Assembly (NCBI GenBank): GCA_024679435.1
Contig: JAIBDK010000133.1
Coordinates: forward strand, 1-6,616
DNA: 6,616 bases
Direction: 5' to 3'
Source: Gammaproteobacteria bacterium
GTDB lineage: Bacteria > Pseudomonadota > Gammaproteobacteria > Arenicellales > Poriferihabitantaceae
The translations under genes were made by a program, and so were the position numbers. Under the pieces are notes generated by a model. The model ran no database searches. It saw nothing but the letters and a program-made list of their open reading frames with translations, and was not told the origin of the DNA. Shown one piece after another: positions 5,731 to 6,616 of this stretch. Each line of letters opens with the position of its first letter. The first letter of the stretch is position 1.

Positions 5731-6616
5731 TTAGGAGTAATGTCTCGTGATCATCTCTGCTATTTTTTCTGCCATCATCATTGTTGGTGCATTGATATTT
5801 CCACTGGGAATACTAGGCATAATAGAAGCATCCACCACCCGCAATTTCCTGGTTCCATACACTCGCCCCTGCTCGTCAACCACCGCCAAACTATCGTTAC
5901 CCATTCGGCAGGTACCGCAGGGGTGCTTAGTCGATCTCAGGTGTTTACGAATAAAATCATTGGTTTGAGACTTATCAATAATACCCGGTCCGGGCAGGAT
6001 TTCTGTTCCCAGATAATCTGCAAAAGCGGGTGCGTTGAAGATTTCACGGGTTTTTTCAATTCCCTGACGCAATTCAACCAGATCCTGACTGTCCTGAAGA
6101 TAGTTAAACAGAATCAAAGGGGGCGATTGAGGGTTTGAATCAAGTAATCGAACGGTTCCGCGGCTTCTGGATCTCAATTGACTAATCGCGACCTGAAAGC
6201 CGTGTCGTTGTCTTGGCGCTTTGCCGTCATCACCAACCAACAGAGGAAAAAACAACAACTGCAAATCTGGCTGCACGACGTCATTTCGGGACTTGATGTA
6301 ACCCGCCACTTCAAAATGATTGGTAGCGCCTGGTCCGGTTTTTGTGAGCAACCACTGCAATCCAAGCAGTAACCTGCGATGAAGCCTCAAGCAGGGAGTT
6401 GCAGATACCGGTCTGGTGCACTCATATTGAACATTTACGTTGACGTGATCCTGCAGATTAGCCCCCACTCCGGGAGCATTATGAACAACCGTTATTCCTG
6501 AATTTTTAAGCTGATCGTTACAACCAATCCCAGAAAGAAGCAGCGTTTTCGGTGAATTGATGGCACCGGCGCTCAGTATTATTTCGTGACGTGCCGTTAC
6601 TTTAAACACATTACCA
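5731..6616 (-). CDS. GMC-family FAD oxidoreductase (choline dehydrogenase-like), 5' part off window
   Basis: C-terminal half or more of a glucose-methanol-choline oxidoreductase, the FAD family that oxidises alcohols to aldehydes or ketones. The frame is still open at the right edge, so the GTG at 6609 is an internal codon. About 240-270 N-terminal residues, with the Rossmann FAD motif, should lie beyond the window. Numbered from that codon, the second GMC signature is GAINSPKTLLLSGIG (15-29), followed by PGVGANLQDHV (46-56). The active-site motif KHPCGTCRMG (228-237) carries the expected catalytic His, H229. The end SGNINAPTMMMAEKIAEMI (269-287) carries the second catalytic position as Asn, N273 by comparison with choline oxidase. 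The visible part is intact. It is followed after 26 bases by the PYROXD2-like gene and is probably in one operon with it. Choline is only one possible substrate; many GMC enzymes act on other alcohols. Confidence 0.92.
   Translation of the reverse strand, partial: GNVFKVTARHEIILSAGAINSPKTLLLSGIGCNDQLKNSGITVVHNAPGVGANLQDHVNVNVQYECTRPVSATPCLRLHRRLLLGLQWLLTKTGPGATNHFEVAGYIKSRNDVVQPDLQLLFFPLLVGDDGKAPRQRHGFQVAISQLRSRSRGTVRLLDSNPQSPPLILFNYLQDSQDLVELRQGIEKTREIFNAPAFADYLGTEILPGPGIIDKSQTNDFIRKHLRSTKHPCGTCRMGNDSLAVVDEQGRVYGTRKLRVVDASIMPSIPSGNINAPTMMMAEKIAEMITRHYS

Noticed and set aside
5740..6138. 132-codon + strand open frame opposite the GMC oxidoreductase
   Set aside because: The opposite strand carries intact GMC signature and catalytic motifs across this stretch. 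The + frame is His/Ser/Cys-rich nonsense.
6607..6609. GTG as the true start of the GMC gene
   Set aside because: The frame is open to the window edge, and the visible protein begins just before the mid-protein GMC signature, so about half the enzyme is missing upstream.

Overview
The window looks like a piece of a Gram-negative, probably proteobacterial chromosome. By eye it has moderate G+C, tightly packed genes and protein families common in marine and soil Gammaproteobacteria, but nothing here fixes the taxon. There are no rRNA or tRNA genes, mobile elements, CRISPR arrays or phage genes that I can see.

Layout: positions 1 to about 353 hold no gene I can support. A PotC-like ABC-transporter permease follows on the + strand (360-1235). 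The remaining genes are all on the - strand and meet the permease tail to tail with only 21 bases between stop codons. In their own reading direction (right to left) they are: a GMC-family FAD oxidoreductase (5' part beyond the right edge); a PYROXD2/phytoene-desaturase-like FAD oxidoreductase; a PaaI-like hotdog thioesterase that overlaps it by ATGA; a 227-base gap; a DUF849/BKACE beta-keto acid cleavage enzyme; a 109-base gap; and an M24 'pita-bread' protein that has lost its peptidase metal ligands and resembles ectoine hydrolase (DoeA) and creatinase.

How the genes may work together (inference): the set reads as a catabolic locus for a small nitrogen-containing or hydroxylated compound. 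The ABC importer would bring it in and the M24 enzyme would open a C-N bond. One or both FAD enzymes would oxidise an alcohol or amine. BKACE would exchange acetyl-CoA with a beta-keto acid to give acetoacetate plus a new acyl-CoA, and the hotdog thioesterase could release the free acid. The BKACE-thioesterase logic parallels the last steps of aerobic carnitine breakdown, but there is no carnitine dehydrogenase in view and the substrate cannot be read from this sequence. I do not recognise the full combination as a described pathway. It is the best candidate here for something new.
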